Of a DNA stretch of 64,000 nucleotides, positions 24,005 to 32,080 are shown piece by piece. Below the pieces are notes generated by a model. That model was not told the DNA's origin. It did no database searches and saw only the letters and a program-made list of their open reading frames with translations. Source of the stretch: Actinomyces gerencseriae DSM 6844 (GTDB lineage Bacteria > Actinomycetota > Actinomycetes > Actinomycetales > Actinomycetaceae); the NCBI RefSeq assembly GCF_000429265.1, contig NZ_KE386872.1, forward strand, positions 232,430 through 296,429. Reading direction: 5' to 3'. The position numbers and the translations under genes are program-made. Position 1 is the stretch's first letter. Every line of letters starts with the position of its first letter.

Positions 24005-26092
24005 GTGACTAAGGTCACGATGAATCCGGAGAATCTGGAGACGGCGATCAAGAGTCTGCGGGACCTGGCCGATGACTGCGTCACGGCCAGGGAGGACGTC
24101 GCGGGCTATTACGACGCCGGGGGCGACACTCTGGCCAGCCGGGGATACCGGGAGCCGGAGGACTTCAGGACCGCGGCCAATGCGGCCATCGCCACGCTGC
24201 GATCCCGGGCCTCCGAGCTCGGCACCTGCAAGGACAATATTGTCGCTCTCAACGAGTCGGGCATCGCCGCGATGGACGCCGACGGGGTGGTCACGGTCGA
24301 TGTCCCCGACGACGTCGAACTGACCTCGGCCGACGCCGTGAGCCGCTGGGCGGGCTCCAAGGACGCCGCGGACCTGGTCGACGCCCTGGACGAGGGCCAC
24401 TTGCCGGACCGCTCCTACGACGAGATCATCGCCTCGATGCGCAGGCGCTGCCACGACCCGCTGTACGCCAGCGGGGTGATCGATGCGATCGGGACGGGCA
24501 ACCTGACCTCTCTGCCGCTGGAGATGACCGAGTCCTACAGCCGCGAGTTGTGCGCCGACCCCGACAACGCACCGACCGAGCTCGCCAGCCTGCTGGGCAC
24601 CGTGCTGGCCACCGCGTCCACTCCCCGCGCCTCGTGGCCGGGATGGACCCGCGAGCAGTGCCAGCAGGCCGCCCGGGCCATCACGGAGTCGGTCGATGAC
24701 CCCGAGGAGTGCGCCAACCTGACGGTGTTGAACACCATGCTGGGCGGTCATGATACTGATGGGGATCGCATGAGTGATCTGACTGTTAATCGTTACCTGT
24801 TGATCGAGTTGGCCGACTGCCTGGACGATCTCGACACCGATCAGGTCAAGGAGGCGCAGGGAGCCGCCATGGCCGGCCGTCATATCTCTGGCGCCTCGTT
24901 CGATCCGATGGCCGGGGTCCTGGAGGCCATGGGCGCTAATCCCTACGCGGCTCTGGGCTACCTGGCTCCCGCGGCCGCTGACGGGTCGGTGGATACCAGT
25001 CGGGTCGATGCGCTGTGCGAGCGCCATTGGGTCGATGACCAGGGCCTGGCCGGGTACACCGCCGCCCTGGCGGTGGGTTCCTCCGTACGCGCCACCTCCG
25101 TGACCGGTCAGAGCCAGCGCGCCACCCAGCTCGCCGGTCATGCCATCCACGGCCTGGCCCACAGCACTGGCGAGGACGACTACAACGACACCACCAAGGC
25201 CCGCATCGGCGTCCTACTGGCCAACTGCTCGCACGAACTGACCAACGCCTGGACTTCTGGTGATGAGGTCTTGAAGGATATCGACACGGGTGAGGTCCTG
25301 CCCGTGGCGTCGGTGAGCGATGTCAATAAACTGACCTATCGGGTGGCGGACAACGTTGACGCCATGGCTACTGTTGCAGCGAGCCTGGGCGACTATTCGC
25401 GCAGCATGTCCAAGGCGGGCGTCGCCGCGCACGAGGGGGACCCGGGAAAGCAGATCAACGCCATCAACATCTCCTACAATCGGGGAGGCCAGGCCATGGG
25501 ATTCCTGACTGGCATGGCGGATGTCAAGGCTGGGGAAGTCAATCAGAAACTCGACGAGGACGCCGAGGCCCGCAGCACTCAGGCTAAGACCGCCGTTGGG
25601 GTCTTTGGCGCGGTGGCGACCGCTGGTCTGAGCGCAGTGGGCGGCCCTGTGGGGGCTGCGGTCGGCAGTAAGGCCGGGGGAGCTGTCGCCTCCGCCCTGA
25701 CCACCTTGACGACCCCGGTGGCCGCGGATGCCCTCGACGGCAGCGATCCTCATCATGTGGCGCCGGCGATGCCTTCGGACCCCACGAACGGCCTGTGGGC
25801 GGCGGAGATCCAGGACGCCGCCAACGCTGGTCTGCTCGACCAGCGGGACTTCACTGTCCCCGGCTCCTCGGACTACCCGTGGATCGTCCACAAGAGCGAC
25901 GGCACCTATGACATCGACCTGAACCGCTTGCTGGACAGCAACACGGGTGAGGTCGGCTCGTGGACCAACACGGTCAACCATCCCACCCGCGACGGGGATC
26001 AGGCCATCCGGGACCTGAGGAACGACTTCAACGGCGACTACGCCTCCGGTCGCGGCACCGGCTCCGGTGCGGCCCTGGCATTGAAGAAGTGA
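24005..26092 (+). CDS. DUF6571-like large protein, likely type VII secretion substrate
   Basis: The GTG at 24005 follows GGGGAGGGG and gives 695 residues; the listed upstream ATG at 23984 overlaps the previous gene. The protein is mostly alpha-helical with an N-terminal helical pair (MNPENLETAIKSLRDLADD), as in LXG/WXG-type secreted proteins. A glycine/alanine-rich hydrophobic stretch is at about 525-575. A C-terminal polar domain follows, with a Trp-rich segment SSDYPWIVHKSDGTYDIDL. It resembles the DUF6571 proteins found beside EccC genes in Actinomyces and Bifidobacterium; this is from memory of the family. No catalytic motif was identified. A 5'-truncated paralogue is at 28240-29235. Confidence 0.75.
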   Translation: MTKVTMNPENLETAIKSLRDLADDCVTAREDVAGYYDAGGDTLASRGYREPEDFRTAANAAIATLRSRASELGTCKDNIVALNESGIAAMDADGVVTVDVPDDVELTSADAVSRWAGSKDAADLVDALDEGHLPDRSYDEIIASMRRRCHDPLYASGVIDAIGTGNLTSLPLEMTESYSRELCADPDNAPTELASLLGTVLATASTPRASWPGWTREQCQQAARAITESVDDPEECANLTVLNTMLGGHDTDGDRMSDLTVNRYLLIELADCLDDLDTDQVKEAQGAAMAGRHISGASFDPMAGVLEAMGANPYAALGYLAPAAADGSVDTSRVDALCERHWVDDQGLAGYTAALAVGSSVRATSVTGQSQRATQLAGHAIHGLAHSTGEDDYNDTTKARIGVLLANCSHELTNAWTSGDEVLKDIDTGEVLPVASVSDVNKLTYRVADNVDAMATVAASLGDYSRSMSKAGVAAHEGDPGKQINAINISYNRGGQAMGFLTGMADVKAGEVNQKLDEDAEARSTQAKTAVGVFGAVATAGLSAVGGPVGAAVGSKAGGAVASALTTLTTPVAADALDGSDPHHVAPAMPSDPTNGLWAAEIQDAANAGLLDQRDFTVPGSSDYPWIVHKSDGTYDIDLNRLLDSNTGEVGSWTNTVNHPTRDGDQAIRDLRNDFNGDYASGRGTGSGAALALKK

Positions 26093-26095
26093 GAC

Positions 26096-26785
26096 ATGCG
26101 CCTACGCAGAACCACTGGTCCCCGGACCCGCACCGCTCTCGCTACCGGCTTTGTGACCGCGGTCGTGCTCGCAGCGGCCAGTTGCTCATCGCTCGGACGG
26201 ACCGGCCCGTCATCCTCTGCGTCGGCGGACCAGGTGACCCCCGAGGTCAGCGTGTGCGGGCTCATCAGCGCAGGGACCCTCGAGGACCTCGCAGGTGGAA
26301 GGCAGATCGAGAGGTTCCAGTGCGAGCACGAGCCCGCTGTATCGGCCGCACGACTGTCCATCATGAAGGTCAACGTTTGGCTTGAGACGCCCGCCCCTTA
26401 CTACGGCCTCGAACTCGAGTACCGGGGCACCGACTGGATCACGGACGGCTATCGGGCTCAGGGACCGGGAAGGACTTTTGAGGAGGTCCAGGCCCTCCCG
26501 GAGGCCGCCCCGCTCAGCATTGATGGCCTGGCCGGGCAGGGCATCACTGTCACTAGGGACGGCATGACCGACAGTTACATTGCCTGGCAGTACCCCGACG
26601 GCCACGTCCTCACCCTGCACGGCGGGCCGAGTTACGACGTCTCATCCGAGGATCAGCAGGTCTTCCTGACACAGGTGCTCCGACACATCGCCCTGACCAT
26701 CGGCCCGGTCGCCGACGGCCCCGAGCTCAGCTACACCCCCTACCCCGGAGCAGGACAACAAACCGCCTCACCCACACCCCAATGA
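26096..26785 (+). CDS. Putative lipoprotein of the secretion locus
   Basis: The 229-residue protein begins three bases after the previous stop. It has a basic N-terminus, a hydrophobic segment and a lipobox-like LAAASC near residue 30. The exported domain begins VSVCGLISAGTLEDLAGG, which recurs in a second lipoprotein-like gene at 27182-27859 as SVCGLLPARVIEEATGQ. A Thr/Pro tail closes the protein. Its tight spacing with the DUF6571-like gene suggests a partner or immunity role for that protein. The function is not known. Confidence 0.7.
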   Translation: MRLRRTTGPRTRTALATGFVTAVVLAAASCSSLGRTGPSSSASADQVTPEVSVCGLISAGTLEDLAGGRQIERFQCEHEPAVSAARLSIMKVNVWLETPAPYYGLELEYRGTDWITDGYRAQGPGRTFEEVQALPEAAPLSIDGLAGQGITVTRDGMTDSYIAWQYPDGHVLTLHGGPSYDVSSEDQQVFLTQVLRHIALTIGPVADGPELSYTPYPGAGQQTASPTPQ

Positions 26786-26806
26786 ACCCGACAAAGGTCC
26801 GTCACC

Positions 26807-27142
26807 ATGCCGACACTTGAACGTGCGCCTTTAGCACTAGCGCCCCAGGAGTATCCCAGCGGCTCCTTGACGAAACCGGTTCCGCCGCGCCCCGGGGCGT
26901 CAGCAGGCGCGGTCACGACGGCGTCGGCCTCGTCCGCCTCGACTGCTGAGGCCCACCCGGCAGATGCCGATTACCGGCATGCGATGTTCGGAGAGCGTCC
27001 GCCCGATGAGACCATCCTGATGCTCACGGTCCTGTACCGCGCAAGGCCGTGGTATCTGTGGAACGTGTCACCGACGAACAAAGTCTACGCCCCGGCTGAT
27101 GGCGTGGTCTTGTTCCTCACGCAGGGGCGGTCTCGGCCGTGA
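26807..27142 (+). CDS. Hypothetical 111-residue protein, doubtful
   Basis: The frame lies between two lipoprotein-like genes. The N-terminal half is low in complexity (Ala, Ser, Thr, Pro). The second half contains ADADYRHAMFGERPPDETILMLTVLYRARPW, which looks more like folded protein. No ribosome-binding site stands out. It may be a small gene of the locus or a remnant. Confidence 0.35.
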   Translation: MPTLERAPLALAPQEYPSGSLTKPVPPRPGASAGAVTTASASSASTAEAHPADADYRHAMFGERPPDETILMLTVLYRARPWYLWNVSPTNKVYAPADGVVLFLTQGRSRP

Positions 27143-27181
27143 CCACGATCAGGACCCTCGAGAACAACTTCACCGGGGACC

Positions 27182-27859
27182 ATGCGAACGGGGAGAACGA
27201 CGGGCGTCGGTATGCGCACTCGTGATGACTCGGCGAACCGGGAACTCAGAGGGTGGTTCCGGTGGCGGCGGGTGGTGCTGGTGGTGGGGTTGGCCTGTTG
27301 GGGGCGGGGTGCGTGGGATCGGCATCGTCGGGCGGTCGCCCGGGCGTCGGCCACTGCGCGCGTGGGCGAGGGCATCTCCGTCTGCGGTCTTCTGCCGGCC
27401 CGGGTTATCGAGGAGGCCACCGGCCAGCAGATCAACGCCTTCGACATGTACACTCTTGGTGATTTCCGGTGCAGCATCTACTTCGGGTCCCCCTATCCGC
27501 TGAAGAGGATCGAGGTTAACTACAGCAGCCAGCTCGCGTCCGCGGCGAGTCTGTCCGTCTCGAGGTTCGAGTCCCTGGCCGCCGACTCCCACTCCTCGCC
27601 CCTGAGCATCGAGGGCCTTGAGGGCCGTGGAAACACCTACAGGAACGACCGCCTCGGTTACCTCGACCTGGTCTGGGAGTACCCCGACGGCCACTTCGCG
27701 AGCATACGCACAGGCCTCATGGACTCCGCCACCGATGCCGAGCGCGATGCGGCCATGAGCGCTCTGCAGGACCTGTTCCCCCGCATCGCCCCCACCCTGC
27801 CCGACACCGTCAGCACGCTGCCCCGTGTCCTGTCCACTTCCTACCCCGAACCACCATGA
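27182..27859 (+). CDS. Membrane-anchored paralogue of the locus lipoprotein
   Basis: The 225-residue protein has one hydrophobic segment at about residues 29-40 (RRVVLVVGLACWG). An exported domain follows that starts ISVCGLLPARVIEEATGQQ and contains DFRCSIYFGSPYPLKR and WEYPDGHFASIRTG. The same blocks, in the same order, are found in the lipoprotein at 26096-26785 (VCGL, CEHE, WQYPDGHVLTLHGG). The two are therefore paralogues. The N-terminus is unusual for a signal sequence and may be damaged. An ATG at 27212 is an alternative start. Function unknown; a partner or immunity role is possible. Confidence 0.6.
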   Translation: MRTGRTTGVGMRTRDDSANRELRGWFRWRRVVLVVGLACWGRGAWDRHRRAVARASATARVGEGISVCGLLPARVIEEATGQQINAFDMYTLGDFRCSIYFGSPYPLKRIEVNYSSQLASAASLSVSRFESLAADSHSSPLSIEGLEGRGNTYRNDRLGYLDLVWEYPDGHFASIRTGLMDSATDAERDAAMSALQDLFPRIAPTLPDTVSTLPRVLSTSYPEPP

Positions 27860-28096
27860 CGGCCCCGGGGGTTCTCCGGTGCTGGTCGTGGCGATTACGA
27901 GGATGTGGGGGCCTGGACGGACCGGCTCAAGGACCAGGCCGTATCGCGGGGCGACGGGGCTGTCCTGCACTCCGGCGTCGTGGATACCGCCGAGGACGTG
28001 GGCATGAAGACCGTCCTGGACGGCGTTATTGACACGATTCCACCAGTCGCCGACGGCCCCGCCTATCACACCGCGTCGAAGGCCGATGGTACATGA
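27860..28096 (+). pseudogene. In-frame fragment after the second lipoprotein-like gene
   Basis: The frame of the previous gene continues past its TGA for 78 codons without another stop. It encodes a sensible sequence including DYEDVGAWTDRLKDQAVSRG and VVDTAEDVGMKTVLDGVIDT. No good start codon or ribosome-binding site precedes it; a GTG at 27905 is possible. It looks like the remnant of another protein of this locus, left by recombination. It ends in an ATGA overlap with the next open frame. Confidence 0.4.
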
Positions 28097-28239
28097 CGGC
28101 AGGCCGCTGCGCGGCGGGGTGTTTCACGGCCTTCACCACGAAACTGGGCTGTCTCGCCCCGGCTGGTGGTGGTGCTGTGGTCGGTGAGGGCGGGTGGGTC
28201 CCCTCCCGGGTGACCGCCGATCGGTGGAGGCTGCTGACC

Positions 28240-29235
28240 ATGCGAGACTGGAGTGTGCATGGCGCAGATGGTGTGGAGGCTCTGACCGCTGCGGTCGCGG
28301 GGGTCTCTTCCAAGCGGGTGCAGAGCCAGGATGCCACTGATGAGCGTGCCGCCTGGGCCACCGAGCAGGGAGTCGAGCATTTCGCGGGCCTCAGTGAGAA
28401 GAGTTTCTCCTCGACGGCGAAGAACAATGTCGCGCTGACTCTGGGTAACTCCATGACGGAGTTGGAGCAGGTGGCGGACGGAGTGAAGGACAGCTCAGGG
28501 GCGAGGCCGACGGCGTGGTCCAAGGGGGCTCCCGCCTCCCTGCCGGGCTATTCCTCCTCCGACCTCAGCAGGCTCGTCTCCGTGGTCGGCACCGACGACG
28601 CCGCTTTGACGACGCTGTCGGGCGCTGCGGGCAACTACTCCCAAAGACGGACCGAGACGATCATCGACCGCTACCCTGGGGCCATGGCCGGGCAGGACGA
28701 GCAGTTCTCCACAGAGCTCAAGAACGGCTCCCACGCCGACGGGGAGTTGCTCGGATACATCCGCCAGTCGGCCATCGACAAGCGGTCGGACGACGCGGAG
28801 ACCGCGCAGAAGATCGACTCCACGCTCCTGTCGGCCTTCACCACCGGTCTGTCTGCCGCCGGGCCGGCCGGTCAGGGCCTGTCGACGGCCCTCAGCCTGT
28901 CCACGCCCTGGATGCCCAGCCCGGACGATCCCCGGACCGCCGTGTCCGACTTGACGGCGGAGGCGGAGGACACCACTCACGGCTCGATGATGGCTCAGCT
29001 GTCCAACGCCGGACGCCTGCCGGAGGAGGCCTACACCGATTTGGACGGGAATAACTACAGTCAGTTCTACGAGTGGATGGACGACAACAACACTATTGAT
29101 TTCGACATGGTGCGCGGCTCCGAGGAGTACCGCGGCCAGTTCACCAACTGGCTCAAGGACGCCAGCATCCCCTCTGTGGACATACACGACACCTTCAGTC
29201 AAGGCGTCGAAGACGGCGGAAAGACGGCCAAGTGA
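28240..29235 (+). pseudogene. 5'-truncated DUF6571-like paralogue
   Basis: From about MRDWSVHGADGVEALTAAV the frame encodes 331 residues homologous in layout to the C-terminal half of the 24005-26092 protein. The shared order is a Ser/Arg-rich helix, RAAWATEQGVEHF, a YSQ-R block and a Gly/Ala hydrophobic stretch (TGLSAAGPAGQGL). A divergent polar tail ends VDIHDTFSQGVED. The roughly 350-residue N-terminal half is absent. An open frame reaches back to 28093, but its first 49 residues look non-coding. The intact frame means a short protein could still be made. Confidence 0.6.
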
Positions 29236-29924
29236 TGACTGACGACTCTCTCGACGAGTCCGCTTGGCGGTGGTGGGGGTGGTTGAGGCGCCGGCGGCGT
29301 CTGGTGGTTGTGGTGGTGCTGGTGGTGGTTCTGGTCCTGGCCGCTGCGGGGGCGGGCTGGTGGTGGTGGGCTGCTCGGGGTCCGAGTGAGCCCTTGTGTC
29401 TGGGGCTGTATCGCAGTGATGTCGCCCCGGTCCTGGAGGCGCCCACCGGGATCGTCACCGTGGACGACAGTCCCCAGGACGCCGATGGCTATTGGATCTG
29501 CGGCATCAACGGGTCCAACGGCCAGATCCTCAACGTCCACATCACCTCCCACGTTGATGGTCTGGGTGGGTGGGATGGTATGTCGGCTCAGGACAGTCGG
29601 GCCTCCATTCCCGGGGCGGTCACCACCCGTCCTCCGGGCACCGATGCCACGGTGATCGCCTGGACCGCCGGCGGCGACGCCGCGGCCGCCTGGTTCGAGG
29701 CCGACAGCGCCGTGATCATCTCCACCCAGGACATGGACGACGACCGGCTCGCCCAGCAGGCCGTCGTGCCCATCATGGGCACCCTGATCAGCCGGGCCCC
29801 CACCCTGCTGGACCGGGCCGGCTACCGGACCGAACCCAGACCAACACCCAAATCCACGTCCACGCCGACTCCCACGCCGGGCCCCGAACCAGAACCCGAG
29901 TCGGCACCCGAGATGACGCCATGA
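29232..29924 (+). CDS. Single-pass membrane protein, first of a tandem pair
   Basis: The 230-residue protein overlaps the previous stop by 4 bp. It has a basic N-terminus, a very strong membrane helix (residues about 23-43, Val/Leu-rich, then GAGWWWWAARG) and an exported domain starting PSEPLCLGLYRSDVAPVLEAP. It ends in a Thr/Pro repeat tail (TPTPTPGPEPEPE). It is the tandem copy of 29961-30635, with 615 bp alignable without gaps at an offset of 711 bp. Partner or immunity function for a secreted effector is possible but unproven. Confidence 0.75.
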   Translation: MMTDDSLDESAWRWWGWLRRRRRLVVVVVLVVVLVLAAAGAGWWWWAARGPSEPLCLGLYRSDVAPVLEAPTGIVTVDDSPQDADGYWICGINGSNGQILNVHITSHVDGLGGWDGMSAQDSRASIPGAVTTRPPGTDATVIAWTAGGDAAAAWFEADSAVIISTQDMDDDRLAQQAVVPIMGTLISRAPTLLDRAGYRTEPRPTPKSTSTPTPTPGPEPEPESAPEMTP

Positions 29925-29960
29925 CAGCCACCGCCCGCTCCAACCTGTCGTGCCCCGATC

Positions 29961-30635
29961 ATGCCCGCTGACACCGAGCCCGCTGACCACCGCCGTCACC
30001 AACGCCGCCGCCGAATGCTCGTGGTGGTGCTGGTGGTGGTTCTGGTCCTGGCCGCTGCGGGGGCGGGCTGGTGGTGGTGGGCTGCTCGGGGTCCGAGTGA
30101 GCCCTTGTGCCTGGGGCTGTATCGCAGTGATGTCGCCCCGGTCCTGGAGGCGCCCACCGAGATCGTCACCGTGGACGACAGTCCCCAGGACGCCGATGGC
30201 TATTGGATTTGCAATATCAGGGGCTCTAACGGCCAGACTCTCAAAATCGAGATTACCTCCATGGTCAACGGTCTGGTCGGGTGGGATGGTATGTCGTTCC
30301 AGGATAGTCGGGCCTCCATTCCCGGGGCGGTCTCCACCCGTCCTCCGGGCACCGATGCCACGGTGATCGCCTGGACCGCCGGCGGTGATGCCGCGGCCGC
30401 CTGGTTCGAGGCCGATAGCGCCGTGATCATCTCCACCCGGAACATGGGCGACGATCGGCTCGCCCAGCAGGCCGTCGTGCCCATCATGGGCACCCTGATC
30501 AGTCGGGCCCCCACCCTGCTGGACCGGGCCGGCTACCGGACCGAGCCCAGACCAACACCCAAATCCACGTCCACGCCGACTCCCACGCCGAGCCCCGAAC
30601 CAGAACCCGAGTCGGCACCCGAGATGACGCCATGA
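29961..30635 (+). CDS. Single-pass membrane protein, second of a tandem pair
   Basis: The 224-residue protein starts at MPADTEPADHRRHQ. From its membrane helix onward it nearly duplicates the previous gene. The differences cluster in one patch of about 35 residues: WICNIRGSNGQTLKIEIT here against WICGINGSNGQILNVHIT there. The flanks and the Thr/Pro tail are almost identical. This pattern suggests recent duplication followed by local diversification or gene conversion. Its stop overlaps the next open frame by 4 bp. Confidence 0.75.
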   Translation: MPADTEPADHRRHQRRRRMLVVVLVVVLVLAAAGAGWWWWAARGPSEPLCLGLYRSDVAPVLEAPTEIVTVDDSPQDADGYWICNIRGSNGQTLKIEITSMVNGLVGWDGMSFQDSRASIPGAVSTRPPGTDATVIAWTAGGDAAAAWFEADSAVIISTRNMGDDRLAQQAVVPIMGTLISRAPTLLDRAGYRTEPRPTPKSTSTPTPTPSPEPEPESAPEMTP

Positions 30636-30904
30636 CCCGCGAGCAGTGCCGGCAGGCCGCCCGGGCCATCACGGACTCGGTCGACGACCCCGTTTTGAGT
30701 GTGGGCGTCGTGCCCACCGACCGGCTGGTCGATGCCGCTCGGGCCCGCAACGACCTCGACGATATCGACCTGGCCGCCCGCGTCGCCGTCGACGTCGTCG
30801 GTCTCGTCCCGGACCTGGCCGCTCCCTCCGAGCCCGCGAGCGGCCGCTGGGACGAGTTCGACGCCATCCGCTGTGAGGAGCCGGGAGGGCGACCGGGCGT
30901 ATAA
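30632..30904 (+). CDS. Chimeric short frame containing a segment of the DUF6571-like gene
   Basis: The first 20 residues (MTREQCRQAARAITDSVDDP) match an internal segment of the DUF6571-like protein (TREQCQQAARAITESVDDP, encoded at about 24646-24704). The DNA match covers about 59 bp with three differences. The remaining 70 residues (VVPTDRLVDAARARNDLDD and onward) match nothing else in the window. The frame probably arose by recombination that joined the fragment to another gene's end. It may not be functional. Confidence 0.4.
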   Translation: MTREQCRQAARAITDSVDDPVLSVGVVPTDRLVDAARARNDLDDIDLAARVAVDVVGLVPDLAAPSEPASGRWDEFDAIRCEEPGGRPGV

Positions 30905-30936
30905 CTCTGGCGTCGGTGGGGGTGCTACTCGAGGTG

Positions 30937-31704
30937 ATGGGTTCTCGTCGTTCTGCGGTTCTGCTTGTCGTGGTGGTGTACGTGGTGTGCCAGGTGGTGT
31001 CGGGATGCTCGGGCGGCAAGGAGAAGTCCCTGCCGTTCGATGAGAGGAGTCCTGATGCGGTCTACGCCTCCCTGCTGGTGGGGCGCAGGCTCTGGATGCC
31101 TCCGAGGCCGAGGGCGGGAGCGTTCCCAGGGTCTATCACCCGGACGTGCTGCCCGTCCCGAGTACGCGTTGCCCTCGTATCGCCGGTACTTTGGAGATTA
31201 GTTTTCGGAGACGGTCGATAGGCCCGTGGCGACGGCCTACTGGCGCAGGCCCGGTACCGGCCAGGACGGGACCGGGGAGGGCGACGCGGTCTTCGAGGCC
31301 ATCGCCTCGGAGCTCGGGCAGGACTACATTTACGAGCAGGCGTCGACGTGCGTGGGTTACGGGGTGCTTCCTCGGGACACTCCGGCCACGGGGCCTCAGA
31401 CGCTGTCCAGGGGGACTGGTGGGAGACGTTCACCGCGATCCAGGGGCTGCCCCAGGGGGTCTACGCGTGGACGAGCGTGCCGCACGAGCCCGATGGCATC
31501 ACCACGATGCGCTACGCGCTGGCCCGGCTGGTCCTCGCCGACGGCGACAGGGGCGACCTGGTGCTGGCTTATACCACCGCGGGTGAGGCCGTGGCTCCCA
31601 CCGACTCCGAGGAGATGAGCGTCCTGCTGGACGCGGCGGTCCAGTGCGCGCCGGAACCACCGCCCCCGCTCCCGGGGGTGCTGGCTCTGCGTCCGTGGGT
31701 GTGA
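30937..31704 (+). pseudogene. Frameshifted lipoprotein gene
   Basis: The start MGSRRSAVLLVVVVYVVC with lipobox VVSGC encodes a good lipoprotein signal followed by SLPFDERSPDAVYASLLVG. Coding sense then moves to other frames: ALDASEAEGGSVPRVYHPDVLP, then RPEYALPSYRRYFGD with an in-frame TAG at about 31199. It continues with FSETVDRPVATAYWRRPG and, after a further shift near 31400, WWETFTAIQGLPQGVYAW. At least three disruptions separate readable segments, so the gene is dead. It belongs to the decayed part of the secretion locus. Confidence 0.65.
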
Positions 31705-31937
31705 CCCGTTTCTGCGTACCCGCACCCGTTGGCGAGCACTACGCCGCCAGGCTCAGCGTCCCGGGCACCTGGACCGACCCCATAGCCGATGCCCAAGCAG
31801 AGGCCGTGAGGATCGAGGTCGACAGTCTGAGGAAGGCCTTCACCGACCTCTCCGCCAGGCTTGCCGAGGCGCACGCCGCTGGACCCGACGGGGTCGACGA
31901 CGACCCGTATGCCGCCGAGTCGGACGGCAACGGGTAG
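31644..31937 (+). pseudogene. Truncated paralogue of the small protein beside EccC
   Basis: The C-terminal 75 residues (DPIADAQAEAVRIEVDSLRKAFTDLSARL and onward, ending in an acidic, Gly-containing tail) parallel the 131-residue protein at 23605-24000 (PLADTQAEYTRADVNALVKAFTDLLDAL). The N-terminal half is missing. The formal GTG start overlaps the dead lipoprotein gene. It is best read as a remnant of a second cassette. Confidence 0.55.
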
Positions 31938-32024
31938 CTGTACTTCTCATCCGCTCTCCTCATGTGGTCTCCGGCTCGGATCCGGCCAGCGGTTCCGGCG
32001 TCGAAGGGCTACTGTGCCGTCGGA

Positions 32025-32068
32025 CCAATCTCGGTGCGGAATCGGACCGATCTCGGCGAAGGGGGCGG
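32025..32068. repeat. 22-bp repeat family, site A (two units)
   Basis: One full unit (32025-32046, starting CCAATCTCGG) and a terminal unit (32047-32068, starting CCGATCTCGGCGAAGG) lie between two convergent genes. The end of the array is 12 bp from the stop of the beta-propeller-like gene. The same family occurs at 33551, 36936, 42005 and 58130. Confidence 0.75.
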
Positions 32069-32080
32069 CGGACCAGTGGC

